Source: Lepidodermella squamata | Lineage: Eukaryota; Gastrotricha | Assembly (NCBI GenBank): GCA_047495785.1 | Contig: JBLDXI010000007.1 | Span: forward strand, 4,464,001-4,528,000 | DNA: 64,000 bases | Direction of reading: 5' to 3' | In this document: positions 9,840 to 20,303 of the stretch, in pieces | How the letters are laid out: each line of letters starts with the position of its first letter | How positions within the stretch are numbered: the first letter of the stretch is position 1 | Notes under the pieces: generated by a model | Told to the model about the DNA's origin: nothing | The model's database searches: none | The model's input: the letters and a program-made list of their open reading frames with translations, nothing else | Translations under genes and position numbers: made by a program

Positions 9840-12800
9840 CAGGGTGTTTCAGAACTTGCGCATCAGAATAACCTGCGGCAAATGGTTGCCTTGGTATCCA
9901 GAGTAAACGTGCGCGCGCTGTGCATACATTCCGCGCACATATGTTTATATTCTTGCACAGCATATTATAAAGCGCGGCTAGCGCAAACGGTTATGCGTGT
10001 AATGCGCACATGCTATGTAGTTGGCGTTATACGCCGAAACGGCGTACAAGCGGCATGAGCGCAGTATAAAATGCGCAAATCGAACTTGTATATACCGTAA
10101 CGCTGCTGCAGTAATGGGGATACCGCTAAGAAATAAGACTTGCTCTTGCAAAATATCTGGAAATTTGCCGATTTCCCAATGAAGAATTCTCCAATAGGAC
10201 AGATCCTTAATGCGGCTATGAATACATTTCGAGTTTTAAATACAAATATAATAAAATTTATTCCAGATGATGTGATTTTTACGTCGTTGCTGTTGTTTCA
10301 TTCCATGAATTTGATTTCACGTTCAATCACTCTTGAAAAAGCAGTAAAAATTGAGAAGAACTGAAAAAGGTAAAATGTTGCAACACTCTGATTGAGTTTA
10401 AAAATTTCTGTGAGCTAAAATTTGTGAGCAAAAACTTGGTCGCTTCCAAAGGAAAACGTCGTTTCCTTTTGCATAAGAATAAACGAAAAAACATTGACGT
10501 TACCTTAAACAGCCTCTCTACGACGAATTTTGCGACATTTGACGTGCGATTCCATGCAAAACCCGTGGGTAGACTTTTTGCGCGACCAACCAGCCAGGTA
10601 GAACAGCTCTTGGGCTTTCTAGCGATATCAAGAAATCGAAAATTCATCCACGGGTTCTCGAACGGGAGGGAGGTAAGGATGACCCGTTTGCGGCTCAAAA
10701 CGGCCCAACTACGACGATTTTTGTGACATTTGATCTGCGTCTCCTTGCGAATCCTGTGGATAGATTTTCGGCGCGACCCGCCAGCCTTGTAGACCTGCTC
10801 TTCAGCTATCTAACGATGTCAAGAAATCAAAAATTCATCCACGGGTTCTCGAACGGGAGGGAGGTAAGGATGACCAGTTTGCGGCTCAAAACGGCCCAAC
10901 TACGACGATTTTTGTAACATTTGACCCGCGTCTCCTTGCGAATCCTGTGGATAGACTTTTTGCGCGACCCGCCAGCCTTGTAGACCAGGTCTTCAGCTAT
11001 CTAACGATGTCAAGAAATCAAAAATTCATCCGCGGGTTCTCGAACGGGAGGGAGGTAAGGATGACCCGTTTGCGGCTCAAAACGGCCCAACTACGACGAT
11101 TTTTGTGACATTTGATCTGCGTCTCCTTGCGAATCCTGTGGATAGATTTTCAGCGCGACCCGCCAGCCTTGTAGACCTGCTCTTCAGCTATCTAACGATG
11201 TCAAGAAATCAAAAATTCATCCACGGGTTCTCGAACGGGAGGGAGGTAAGGATGACCCGTTTGCGGCTCAAATCGGCCCAACTAGGACGAATTTTGCGAC
11301 ATTTGACATGCGATTCCATGCAAAACCCGTGGGTAGACTTTTTGCGCGACCCGCCAGCCTTGTAGACCTGCTCTTCAGCTATCTAACGATGTCAAGAAAT
11401 CAAAAATTCATCCACGGGTTCTCGAACGGGAGGGAGGTAAGGATGACCAGTTTGCGGCTCAAAACGGCCCAACTACGACGATTTTTGTAACATTTGACCC
11501 GCGACTCCTTGCGAATCCTGTGGATAGACTTTTTGCGCGACCCGCCAGCCTTGTAGACCAGGTCTTCAGCTACCTACGATGTCAAGAAATCAAAAATTCA
11601 TCCGCGGGTTCTCGAACGGGAGGGAGGTAAGGATGACCCGTTTGCGGCTCAAATCGGCCCAACTAGGACGAATTTTGCGACATTTGACATGCGATTCCAT
11701 GCAAAACCCGTGGGTAGACTTTTTGCGCGACCCGCCAGCCTTGTAGACCTGCTCTTCAGCTATCTAACGATGTCAAGAAATCAAAAATTCATCCGCGGGT
11801 TCTCGAACGGGAGGGAGGTAAGGATGACCCGTTTGCGGCTCAAAACGGCCCAACTACGACGATTTTTGTGACATTTGACCCGCGTCTCCTTGCGAATCCT
11901 GTGGATAGACTTTTTGCGCGACCCGCCAGCCTTGTAGACCAGGTCTTCAGCTATCTAACGATGTCAAGAAATCAAAAATTCATCCGCGGGTTCTCGAACG
12001 GGAGGGAGGTAAGGATGACCCGTTTGCGGCTCAAATCGGCCCAACTAGGACGAATTTTGCGACATTTGACATGCGATTCCATGCAAAACCCGTGGGTAGA
12101 CTTTTTGCGCGACCCGCCAGCCTTGTAGACCTGCTCTTCAGCTATCTAACGATGTCAAGAAATCAAAAATTCATCCGCGGGTTCTCGAACGGGAGGGAGG
12201 TAAGGATGACCCGTTTGCGGCTCAAAACGGCCCAACTACGACGATTTTTGTGACATTTGACCCGCGTCTCCTTGCGAATCCTGTGGATAGACTTTTTGCG
12301 CGACCCGCCAGCCTTGTAGACCAGGTCTTCAGCTATCTAACGATGTCAAGAAATCAAAAATTCATCCACGGGTTCTCGAACTGGAGGGAGGTAAGGATGA
12401 CCCGTTTGCGGCTCAAAACGGCCCAACTACGACGATTTTTATGACATTTGACATGCGATTCCTTGCGAACCATGTGGATAGACTTTTGGCGCGACCAACC
12501 AGCCTTGTAGACCGGGTGCTTAGCTATCTAGCGATACCAAGAAATCGAAATTCCATCCACGGGTTCTTGAATGGGAGGGTCGCAAAGATGACCCGTTTGC
12601 GGCCGAAAACGGCCCAACTAGGACGAATTTTGCGACATTTGACATGCGATTCCATGCAAAACCCGTGGGTAGACTTTTTGCGCGACCCGCCAGCCTTGTA
12701 GACCAGGTCTTCAGCTATCTAACGATGTCAAGAAATCAAAAATTCATCCGCGGGTTCTCGAACGGGAGGGAGGTAAGGATGACCAGTTTGCGGCTCAAAA

Positions 12801-14107
12801 CGGCCCAACTACGACGATTTTTGTGACATTTGACCCGCGTCTCCTTGCGAATCCTGTGGATAGACTTTTTGCGCGACCCGCCAGCCTTGTAGACCAGGTC
12901 TTCAGCTATCTAACGATGTCAAGAAATCAAAAATTCATCCACGGGTTCTCGAACTGGAGGGAGGTAAGGATGACCCGTTTGCGGCTCAAAACGGCCCAAC
13001 TACGACGATTTTTATGACATTTGACATGCGATTCCTTGCGAACCATGTGGATAGACTTTTGGCGCGACCAACCAGCCTTGTAGACCGGGTGCTTAGCTAT
13101 CTAGCGATACCAAGAAATCGAAATTCCATCCACGGGTTCTTGAATGGGAGGGTCGCAAAGATGACCCGTTTGCGGCCGAAAACGGCCCAACTAGGACGAA
13201 TTTTGCGACATTTGACATGCGATTCCATGCGAACCCTGTGGATAGAATTTCAGCGCGACCAAACAGGCATGTAGAGGACATCTTTGGCTTTCTTGTGATA
13301 TGAAAACATGCAATTGTCACCCTCGGTCTTTCGGAGATGCAGTAGCTTAAAGTCTGGAAAACATCAATTTTTCACTTTTTCTTGGGTTTTCGGGAGATCA
13401 TGAAAATTCTAGCCATGAGTATTTTGGTCTTTACCGTACATCATTTTCTCCTAATGTTCTTGGTTGTTATTTTGTGACAATTTTGATTAGTTATCCACGA
13501 AATGGAATCGCTGCGTTTATTCGACGTAATGAACTGGAAATCTTGATTTTCGTTCTTTACTCGATGTAGAACTCAAGCCAGTGGTTCAAACTACGACATT
13601 TTTTCTAAACTTGTGCAGTCGGAGTCTTGTATTCACGCAACGTGAAAATAATAATGATGCAAAGGCAGGAAACTAATCAATCATCAATTTTTCGGCGAAT
13701 TTAAAATCAAGTAAAATCAGAATTTTCTCAGAAATCATCAGTTTCTGAAATATCTAGCCACGGAAATTGAGAAATTGTTTCGAAACCTCTTGCTTCAGAG
13801 TCCAATCAATCAGCATGTTTCAGAAAACCATGACATCATCCTCGAAATAAAAAAGATATTTAATGAAACTCAGTTCAAATTTATCGAGGCTCGAACGTTC
13901 CCGCCAGAAAATAGCTCGGCAGTGCTATTATGTATGCTGTACATTTGTGTTTTACGCATATTTTATATGCTTATTACAGTAGTGCGTAGTACTTTTATAG
14001 GTAAAGTAGTATACGCGTATAACTCTATAGGCGCATAACAATGCATAACAATGCGCGCGCATTTGCCGCATGCGATTCGTATAGTGCGCGAGTTCTGAAA
14101 CACCCTG
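9840..14107. mobile_element. 4.27 kb inverted-repeat DNA transposon enclosing a satellite array
   Basis: The left end CAGGGTGTTTCAGAACTTGC at 9840 is matched, inverted with one mismatch, by the right end finishing at 14107; the match continues as GCGCA. TA dinucleotides flank both ends (9838-9839 and 14108-14109). Subterminal zones on both sides are rich in alternating GCGC/ATGCGCA motifs. No transposase is visible, so the element is non-autonomous. The ends and TA duplication fit Tc1/mariner-type transposition. Inside lies the 191-bp satellite array at 10536-13275, with about 0.7-0.8 kb of unique sequence on each side. Confidence 0.85.
10536..13275 (+). repeat. 191-bp satellite array, about 14.4 copies, higher-order
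   Basis: Monomers begin with a CATTTGA motif at about 10536, 10726, 10917, 11108, 11299, 11490, 11680, 11870, 12061, 12252, 12443, 12634, 12825, 13016 and 13207, so the period is 191 bp (two units have 190). Monomer types differ by diagnostic bases after CATTTGA (ACATGCGATTCCATGC, ACCCGCGTCTCC, TCTGCGTCTCC). Types alternate as dimers on the left. On the right, 12061-12633 and 12634-13206 are two near-identical 573-bp trimers. Each unit contains a strongly conserved segment with GGGTTCTCGAACGGGAGGGAGG. Open frames of 60-86 codons repeat along it but stop at every unit, and 191 is not a multiple of three, so it is not coding. Confidence 0.95.
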
Positions 14108-14109
14108 TA

Positions 14110-14448
14110 TGAAACCCTTAGTTTTTTCTAAGCAGGGAACTAGAAAGCTAGAGATGGAGCCGCTATCCACTTACCAATGCACTTATTGCCTTTTCTTGTA
14201 ACACCGCAGTCGTTAGTGTACTTCAAATGAAATAATGCAGGTTCATTTTCAGCCACTCCTAATCAAAGAAGACCGCAGCTTGATCGTTGAATTATTTCTC
14301 TCAGAGGAAAATTGTTGAAAAATAACATTATAATTCCTTTCTCACTCAATCGATTATTCATTCCGTTGGTTTATATATGTGCATCTATTTCTCAAAAAAC
14401 ACCGGGTAAGCGTTACAGTCGTAGTTTTCTGATGCTAAGCGAGTGCGC
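14110..14448. other. short intergenic gap
   Basis: Lies between the transposon's right end and the stop codon of family member C. Nothing is recognised. Confidence 0.45.
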
Positions 14449-15551
14449 CTATTTGTTCAGGCTATCAGGAGCACTGCCCCACGAGTTGGCGGCCGAAGAG
14501 CCTCCCCAGCCACCGGCACTTGGAGATCCACTGCCTCCAAAGCCACTGCTGGATCCAGAGCCGCCACCAAGGCCACTGAACAAGCTGCCGAACAGGCTGG
14601 CAGACGAGTCCGCCTTCGGGCACGATTCGTCAATGAAATCCTTGAAGTCATCCGCCAGTTCGCAATCCTTGTCAGCATTGCACCTGATCGGGGAAAAATC
14701 AAGGCTCATCGTCGAATTTCACGATTTTACACAAACAACAAACTTGTCATTGCAGCAAGTGCAGACCTTCATCGTGCCTTTGATGGTCTTGATCGGGATG
14801 ACAACCATGTTCTGTGAGCTGACGCAGCCAAACTTCGACGAGTCAGCCGCTGGTTGACATAATCAATGAAAATAATTATTCGAATCGGCAACTCGCGAAA
14901 CTTACGGCCCAGGCTTGTCAGTATGCCATCGATGTCTAAACCATCAAACACGCTCGATCCAATCGAAGACGGGTCCGCGGCAGCTTTCGTTGTGGTCGTT
15001 GCCGCCTTTGTAGTAGTCGTTGTTCCTGACGCTTTCGATGTTGCTCCGGCTGATTTTGTGGTCATTGGCATTGAGACCTTTGAAACCATGCCACTGGTTG
15101 CGTTCGGCTCGGCGCACGACCAAATGTTGACGTTGAAGCCAATCGGGGTGCTTGCGAATGAAGCCGGCAAATCGCTGGTAGAATTGCCAGCAAAGTCCGA
15201 GAGTGACGCTTTAATTCTCACCGAGATTCTCTGCAATCGGGAATTTCATTTGAGGACTTATATTTTGGTAAATGAAGTTATTATTTACAATGCAAGCATC
15301 GCAGTTATCCTGGAGGACGGCGTCTTTCGGCAGGGTCGCATTGGCTTCGAATTTGATGGATCCGCCGAACATGAGGGCGAACATGGAGGACATGACCTTG
15401 TCCTTGCTCAAATCTGGCATAGCCGTGGCGTTGTAGCATTTAATGGCTGGAAATTAATCACTTTTTTTACCAGCAAACCTACGAAAAATCAAAATTGCTC
15501 ACCTGCGGCGCCTTGAAAGGCAATCGCGGATAGAATGATTGCTGAAATCAT
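14449..15551 (-). CDS. secreted cysteine-rich protein, family member C with Gly/Ser-rich tail
   Basis: Five exons on the family plan, about 290 aa. It has the signal peptide MISAIILSAIAFQGAAG, then IKCYNATAMPDLSK, NCDACI, RISVRIKASLSDF, a long Thr/Ala/Lys-rich linker after IWSCAEPN, then SLGR, FGCVSSQNM, CTCCND and CNADKDCELADDFKDF. After the final conserved cysteine (ESCPKAD) it adds a tail of about 50 residues, almost all Gly, Ser, Ala and Trp, before the stop. The tail is absent from A, B and D. The linker is also about twice as long as in A. The tail resembles low-complexity secreted structural or adhesive sequences; that reading is inference. Confidence 0.85.
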
Positions 15552-16057
15552 CTTTTACGAAAAGATACTAGATTCTGTATAGCTAAAGAACAGGTTATGA
15601 AGTGCTTGTGTAATTCAACCACCGTTAAGTAGTAGGATGGCGACCGGCTTTTCCAGTTCGTGCTACTGGCCTCGACGCTCTTATGCGATATTTTTTCATT
15701 TCAAAGGAGTATTTTTCATGCGATGGAATGCTCATCGTATGTGTTAAAAACTACGCAACACGAGACTTTGATGATGTATATGCCATGTGTATAGAATAGC
15801 TAACAGCCGTTATTTGAGTATGCCAAGTTTTAATCTACTGCTACATCTTTTCTCGAATGATCAACAAGAATTTGCATTCATACTGTTGGCGCTTTCTCAA
15901 CAGTGACCTGTCAACTTTACGGCAGATATTTTTTATAATTTAATCATCAAATCATGAAAAAACTAGAGTGAATCATAACCGCCAAGCGTTCTGGTTTGGC
16001 TTGATTTTCTCGGTGAAATGATTGTAATCAGAATCCGAAGTATGTTCGATGTTCGAT
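15552..16057. other. intergenic, promoter side of member C
   Basis: No gene or repeat is recognised. It should include the promoter of family member C (reading leftwards) and the 3' end of the acetyltransferase gene. Confidence 0.4.
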
Positions 16058-16699
16058 CTAAGCAAGCTTCTTGTAAAGGCCAGTCAGCGCCCCAGGACAG
16101 CCTTTGAAGGACCCACCAAATTCGTCGAAGACCACTTCAGCGAAGGCTGTGAAGCCCAACTTGTTGGCGTAAATGTGCTGTGCTGTCGATGATACCGTCT
16201 CGACCGTTATGAACTTGAAACCCTTCAGCCTAGCATTTTGAACGGCAAATTGCCTCAAACGAGTGGCTACGCCTTGCCCCGAGAATTCTTTCTTAGTTGC
16301 GCCCATAGTCAAATGAGCAATTCGGCCCTTCTCAGCTCGCAGTTCGTCGGGTAGATGTTTGCGAAGCTGGCTAAAGGCCGGTTGAAGCGGGTGCTTATCC
16401 CAGAACTCAACCACTTTTGTTGGATCGTCGTGAACGTAGGCTTCTGAAGTTTGGCAGTGAATGACGGCTATCATTTCGCGTGTCTCTTCGACTTCGGCGA
16501 ACACAGGCAGGCCACTGTCGGTGCCGGCAAGTTTGAACAGCTCGCATACCAAACCGTGGAAATACTCGCGATTGAATCCGGGATGGTTTTCCATCAAATG
16601 GGCTGTCGTGGCTTCGACACTGAGAAACTGCTCAGCGAGAAGCTGAATGGCTTCTTCTTCGCGATTTTCCGGCAAAACCCGGAATACAATGGCTGACAT
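16058..16699 (-). CDS. GNAT-family N-acetyltransferase, arylalkylamine NAT-like, copy 1
   Basis: An intronless 213-aa frame from the ATG at 16699 (MSAIVFRVLPENREEEAIQL). A longer open frame exists upstream, but the paralogue's conservation begins at this ATG. The GNAT acetyl-CoA-binding motif A is clear at residues 131-150: TMGATKKEF then SGQGVATRL, a Q-x2-G-x-A pattern. The later NA...LGFTAF strand-turn is also typical. Overall layout (FR-V-LP-N-EEAI start, FL...E...HL helix) resembles arthropod arylalkylamine N-acetyltransferases, which acetylate serotonin, dopamine or tyramine; substrate is inferred. A nearly identical copy lies at 21336-21977 with an aromatic amino acid decarboxylase between them on the same strand. 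Confidence 0.85.
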   Translation of the reverse strand: MSAIVFRVLPENREEEAIQLLAEQFLSVEATTAHLMENHPGFNREYFHGLVCELFKLAGTDSGLPVFAEVEETREMIAVIHCQTSEAYVHDDPTKVVEFWDKHPLQPAFSQLRKHLPDELRAEKGRIAHLTMGATKKEFSGQGVATRLRQFAVQNARLKGFKFITVETVSSTAQHIYANKLGFTAFAEVVFDEFGGSFKGCPGALTGLYKKLA

Positions 16700-16813
16700 A
16701 GCTTCAATAACGTTTTTTAAATACTTTTTTGTCGAGAAAAGCAAAGCAGATGCGAGGCGAGATAAATAGATGGATGTGAGCAAACTTTAGCAGCAAGCGT
16801 TAGTTCTGTGTGA

Positions 16814-17157
16814 CATTGTGGAACCACTGGTAAGTTGAACCTTGGCGCGCACACTGATTGGTCAATTTATCGTTGCTAATGACTCCGGAATGAAACATGA
16901 AACATTTCGTCGAGCGATCCACTAATAAATTATTTTATATTTATGGAAAAAATGACCTTGCCACACCGTCTGCCCGGTTTCCATTGACCACGAGCGTAAA
17001 CTCCATATTAATCGTGGTAAATTGCTGCGGCAAAAAACACTTGTTGCAAAAAATCTTATGGATCGCACGACAGAACGTTTCATCCGGGAGTCATAGCAAC
17101 GATCGATTGACCAATCAGCGTGCGCATTGGATTGGACTTTTAAGTGGTCACACAATG
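16814..17157. mobile_element. MITE with about 80-bp terminal inverted repeats
   Basis: The left segment from 16814 (CATTGTGGAACCACT...) matches the inverted right segment ending at 17157, with shared blocks CTGATTGGTCAAT, ATCGTTGCTA and TGACTCC. It is 344 bp with no coding capacity. It sits upstream of acetyltransferase copy 1 and is absent from the equivalent place upstream of copy 2, so it was inserted after, or lost from one side of, the duplication. Target duplication is not clear. Confidence 0.75.
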
Positions 17158-17163
17158 GACATT

Positions 17164-17260
17164 TTGCTTAGTCAATATCAGCTATCAGCTGCCAGGCAGT
17201 CTAAATTTATCTTCTTATTAAAAAAATTAAAATAATGAACGCTCTTTTTCTACACATAGG
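17164..17260. repeat. duplicated upstream sequence of acetyltransferase copy 1
   Basis: CTTAGTCAATATCAGCT followed by GCTGCC(A/G)GGCAG and CTAAATTTA recurs upstream of copy 2 at about 22104-22180. The gene duplication therefore included 5' flanking DNA. Confidence 0.7.
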
Positions 17261-17431
17261 GAAGTTAATAGTAATATTCTCACCAGTATATAAAGTATTT
17301 ATATTATCACTATTCAACTTACCGCATGATGTGTGTGTGTAGAAAAAGACGTTTATCATTTCTCAGGCATTTTAATAATTTAAAGACTAAGCAAAATGTC
17401 ATACAAACGTCACTTATTATAAATCAATTAC

Positions 17432-17500
17432 GCTGGAATATCAGCGACATCGAAAACCTTTGAGACGCAACTTGGTTAAGCGCTTTCCAGATCGAGCTAG
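17432..17500 (-). pseudogene. fragment resembling the 3' end of the small secreted gene at 24731
   Basis: 24 bases (17432-17455) are identical to 24735-24758, and on the minus strand both encode FDVADIPA followed by a stop. Upstream the frame breaks within about 15 codons, unless an unseen intron intervenes. No signal-peptide exon was found nearby. It is most simply a relic of a duplicated gene or a last exon of an unrecognised paralogue. Confidence 0.4.
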
Positions 17501-17811
17501 CATTCTTCATACCACCGGCTTTTATTTCACATCTCAATCTATTGTTCTACACATGTATAAAACTTATCAGAGCAACTATAGCGGAGTGCGAAAGGTGTAA
17601 ATCGTAGAATTCAACGACTAAGATCAAGCTTCACCGGTCAGTGAAAATATCCATCGAAATAAGGGCCGCATCGCCATGATTTTATGACTAATTACATAAA
17701 TGAATGCACAAGAGCGAAATAACATAAAGCTGAAAGCTGAAGTCAGCATCTGTTTGATGCTAGCGTTTGGAATGCTAAACGATGTCAAGTTCAAATGTTG
17801 AACTCCAGTGT
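17501..17811. other. intergenic, nothing recognised
   Basis: AT-rich sequence between the relic exon and the foldback repeat, with no gene seen. Confidence 0.4.
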
Positions 17812-18358
17812 GTCAACTTTTTTGAAATAATACATATTGCTGCCATTCGCTCATTTCGGCGAATTTTCTCAAGTTTGAACATAATTTTTAAAGCGGTAAT
17901 CGCTGCGTTTATGTGGTTAAAAGGATTTGACGTAGCTTTCGAAAATAGGTTGCGGTTTAAAAAATTAACGACTCAGTTTCTTTATATAATATCGTGAAAC
18001 AAACGGATTTCCATTAAAATAGGGGCAAACAATTCTTGCGCTATTTCCGCTTTCGGGATGATTAAATCGTGGCTTTTTATGGGGAAATTTTATAGCCGGA
18101 AATCAATTTGATAAAAAACCTCTGACCATAACCTTGAAAACAACCTTTATTAGCTACAAAATTGCATTCGAATAATAATAGAAGAAAGTTTTCCGTTTTT
18201 TCTCTCTCATCGCTTAGCCATTTTGAAAGACATGTCAAAATCCTTTTAACCACTTAAATGTAGCGATTAGAGCTTTCAAAATAATTTGAAACCATGGAAA
18301 GATTCGCAAAAATGAGCGAATCGTAGCAATTTATAACATTGCAAAAAATTTCGTGTAT
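17812..18358. repeat. foldback element, long imperfect inverted repeat
   Basis: The arm at about 17812-17955 and the inverted arm at about 18225-18358 match at roughly 80% by eye. Shared blocks include ATTCGCTCATTT, TAATCGCT and GTGGTTAAAAGGATTT. The loop is about 270 bp. There is no coding capacity. It is probably a non-autonomous foldback DNA transposon; target duplication is not resolved. It ends about 80 bp downstream of the decarboxylase stop codon. Confidence 0.7.
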
Positions 18359-18436
18359 CCTTTCTAAACAGCCTATAAATAGTAAAATCGCCGGCTCAGA
18401 CCTAGTCTTTGGCTATAAATACCCCGGACTGATTGT

Positions 18437-20303
18437 TCACATTTCGGCAACGCTGTAGGCATCGCTTAGGATAATATCAGCAAGTTCTCGGATGACGTTC
18501 CAAGCAAAGTCCACGTGAGACTCGTTAGAAGCGAAGGCACAGATAGCGAGACGTATCAGGATGAGCGATCTGAATGGCAATCTAAAGATTAAACAACTTG
18601 AATGCATAACTGGATACTCTTACTTCACTTCACATGACACTAGATAAATTCGCCCATCTGCTTGGATCGCTTTAAGAAGCGCCGTTGTCAGAACATTCGA
18701 CTGCGCCAAGGTGGCGGCTCTCAGGTAGAAAGTCACCAATCCCATGCGAACCTTCGCGCCGATCGCAAACCGTTCGTCCTTGCGTACCAGCTTCTCAAAG
18801 TACGCAGCCATTCTGACGTGATTCCTGATATGTGCCTGTAATCGAAGAGCTTTTAAACGATACCTCAACCTTATGCTACACAATAAACCTGGATCCCCCG
18901 AACACCAAAAATGCGCAATACAAAAAAGACTTTCAGTGACCTGAATCGGCGGCCCAGATGGATTTCCCTGTTGAGAAATACTTTGTTGAATCCTACGAAA
19001 CACATGTGCAGAAACTGCTTACCAGTGACGATATTCCGGCATGCTTCCGCCTCCAAAGTCATGTTTGAGGTAATGCGGGTCGACAGCGAATGCCTCCTCC
19101 TAAACCAACAAGAGACCAGAAAGTGTTGGAGTTGAAATTTTCAAGTAATTAATACCAGTAAGGTTGCATCTTTGTACCACATGGCGGAGCATTCAAATGT
19201 TGTGAGCATCCACTTGTGCAGGTTGAAATTGAACGAGTCCGCAAATTCGACGCCATTCAACAGGCTGCGGAATTCAGGGCAGCAGAAGGCACTTCCAGCA
19301 TAGGCCGCGTCAATGTGCAGCCATAGAGGTACTTCAAACTCATTGTTGTAGGTTTGAATAAACGGCCCGATTCCGGCCAAATCGTCAAAGGCACAGGTGC
19401 CAGTTGTGCCGAGTGATGCAACAACGTAGAAAGGGATGAGACCTTCGCCCACAGCTACAGCGATCGCGGTTTTCAGAGATTCGGCTGTCATGGCGTTTTC
19501 ATTGTCACTTTCAACTAAGATGACGTGTTGGATCCCGCCTAGTAACGCAGCTTTTTCAACACATGAATGAGCCTGGTCGGAACAAATGACGACCAAACGG
19601 TCCAAGATTTCGCCGCGAGGGAAATTAGGCCTTAATTCAGCCATTCTAGCCAACACGCGGCTTCTAGCAGCTAGTAAGGCTAGAAATAAGGCTTCGCTAG
19701 CTGAGCCATACAAGATGCCACCTCCCTTGCCACCGCTGCTGAATAGAAAATGATCCGGAAGATTCAGCAGTTTAGCCAACCAGTCCATCATCACAGTTTC
19801 GAGCTGTTGAAAAAGTGTTACTGGCTTCTTTATGAATAAAATGTGTTACCTCAGTAGTTATTGGGCACGATGCATAGGTAAGAACGATTGACCCGAGGCA
19901 GTTTGCTAGCATGTCAGCGATCAAGGAAGGAGTAGAAATAGCGACAGGGAAATAGCCGAAGAACCTGCGGATTAAAATTGAATCCCATTGAAGCGAACTA
20001 TTTCAGAAAAACTACGGTAATAACCTCGGAGAATGCCAGTGCGTAACGTTTGGCATAATTACTTTATTTACGTCTGCCATCACTTGTTCAAAGCTATCCG
20101 GCTCTTCGGGGACTTGCCGAGGCAGCAGTGAAGCAAGAAAACCCGGATAGTTATCGGTTCGAGAGGCCAATCTGTATATTTGAATCGTATTATAATGGTT
20201 AATTGTCGCCTGTTCAAAATCACCGGTTTTCGATGTTACAGAAGTAATCGGCCATGAAGTCGACTGCTTCTTTTCCGCGTCTCCGGAATTCTTCAGCATC
20301 CAT
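18437..20303 (-). CDS. aromatic-L-amino-acid / group II decarboxylase
   Basis: Eight exons can be traced from the ATG at 20303 (MDAEEFRRRGKEAVDFMADY) to the stop at 18437, about 470 aa, the usual family length. Diagnostic segments in order are LLPRQVPEEPDSFEQVMADV, VTHWHSPRFFGYFP, TELETVMMDWLAKLL, GSASEA, HIDAAYAGSAF, the pyridoxal-phosphate lysine in LHKW, VDPHYLKHDF, PEYRHW and LGRRFRSLKVFFVLR. The usual NPHKW is NLHKW here. The enzyme decarboxylates aromatic amino acids (DOPA, 5-HTP or tyrosine) in the cytosol; the exact substrate cannot be told. The two acetyltransferase copies flank it on the same strand, which suggests a monoamine-processing cluster. The C-terminus ends AYSVAEM. Confidence 0.9.

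Noticed and set aside
10723-13274. Repeated 60-86-codon open frames along the satellite
   Set aside because: They recur with the 191-bp period, shift frame with each unit and stop at each boundary; there is no start context or codon bias. They are a by-product of the repeat.
10536-13275. CRISPR-like array
   Set aside because: Long 191-bp head-to-tail units without spacers, in a eukaryotic context; it is a satellite.
16700-16783. Longer N-terminus for acetyltransferase copy 1
   Set aside because: Not conserved with copy 2 upstream of the MSAIV/MSTIV methionine.
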